Below, one piece after another: positions 63,721 to 64,000 of a DNA stretch of 64,000 bases; within the stretch, counting starts at the first letter, position 1; every line of letters starts with the position of its first letter. Position numbers and translations under genes: made by a program. Below the pieces are notes generated by a model. It had not been told where the DNA came from. It saw only the letters and a list, made by a program, of their open reading frames with translations, and searched no databases. Where the stretch lies: contig NZ_SUQN01000006.1 of NCBI RefSeq assembly GCF_013337685.1, positions 310,001-374,000 on the forward strand, written 5' to 3'. This DNA comes from Citrobacter gillenii. GTDB taxonomy: Bacteria > Pseudomonadota > Gammaproteobacteria > Enterobacterales > Enterobacteriaceae.

Positions 63721-63788
63721 GTCATCGTTTACTTTTTGGGGCGTTGCGCCGTAGTATGACGGCCTGTTTCCAGGTTGTTAGCGCGAGA

Positions 63789-64000
63789 TTATGCGATTTC
63801 CCAGATTTACCATCGGATTGACTGCCAGTATTGCGGCGTTCAGCGTTCAGGCTGCGAATGTTGACGAGTATATCAACCAGCTCCCTGCCGGGGCCAACCT
63901 CGCCCTTATGGTACAGAAGGTTGGGGCTCCGACGCCTGCTATTGATTACCATAGCCAACAAATGGCCCTACCCGCCAGCACCCAAAAAGTCATCACCGCC
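63789..64000 (+). CDS. dacB: D-alanyl-D-alanine carboxypeptidase/endopeptidase DacB (PBP4), N-terminal part (cut by window edge)
   Basis: The 70 residues present begin MRFPRFTIGLTASIAAFSVQ, a signal peptide (cleavage about residue 21, VQAAN), followed by VDEYINQLPAGANLALMVQK and the active-site SxxK motif in LPASTQKVITA (S63, K66). This matches PBP4, a periplasmic class C penicillin-binding protein. It is divergent from greA. The rest lies beyond base 64000. Confidence 0.93.

Overview
The window is a stretch of Enterobacteriaceae chromosome. Gene order and protein sequence follow the Escherichia coli 70-min region (cyuA-cyuP-tdc-rnpB-gar-aga-yra-yhb-mtr-deaD-nlpI-pnp-rpsO-truB-rbfA-infB-nusA-rimP-metY-argG-leuU-secG-glmM-folP-ftsH-rlmE-yhbY-greA-dacB), but many residues differ and several E. 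coli genes are absent (tdcR, the agaBCDI block, yraQ, yhbO, yhbX). REP/BIME and ERIC-type repeats are present. I infer Citrobacter or a very close relative; the species cannot be fixed from the sequence alone.

Layout: 1-1529 cysteine uptake/degradation (cyuA end, cyuP). 1811-10618 tdcABCDEFG operon (minus strand): anaerobic threonine/serine breakdown to 2-ketobutyrate, propionyl-CoA, propionyl phosphate and propionate, behind a CRP-type promoter. 10619-11515 is AT-rich and gene-free, with an orphan CRP-like promoter and a duplicated rnpB 3' segment. 11516-11892 is rnpB. 11925-18145 is the gar regulon (garPLRK and divergent garD) for D-glucarate/galactarate. 18297-26728 is the aga cluster (agaR, kbaZ-agaVWEFA, agaS-kbaY): N-acetylgalactosamine PTS uptake, deacetylation, deamination and tagatose-1,6-bisphosphate aldolase, with AgaR-like operators ahead of agaR, kbaZ and agaS. 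26784-33869 holds envelope and housekeeping genes (rsmI, lpoA, yraN, diaA, yraP, yraR, yhbP, yhbQ, yhbS) and ubiT. 34089-37059 has ubiU-ubiV (oxygen-independent ubiquinone synthesis, with ubiT) and yhbW. 37146-41674 has mtr, deaD with the tiny yrbN, and nlpI.

41783-51180 is the transcription/translation superoperon read on the minus strand from metY to pnp, with tandem terminators, an S15 autoregulatory leader and an RNase III leader at pnp. 51526-53502 has argG, leuU and secG. 53672-57327 is the clearest accessory insertion: a LysR regulator divergent from an isoaspartyl-dipeptidase-like gene and a DcuC-family transporter. 57371-64000 returns to core genes (glmM, folP, ftsH, rlmE, yhbY, greA, start of dacB).

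I found no CRISPR array, prophage, IS element or toxin/defence locus, and I do not claim a new biological system. The most unusual items are three ERIC-type elements each placed in the 5' leader of an essential or regulated gene (mtr, rpsO, folP), a long inverted repeat enclosing the yhbW promoter/leader, the orphan CRP-type promoter upstream of tdc, and the LysR-iadA-dcuC cassette. All coordinates include the stop codon.
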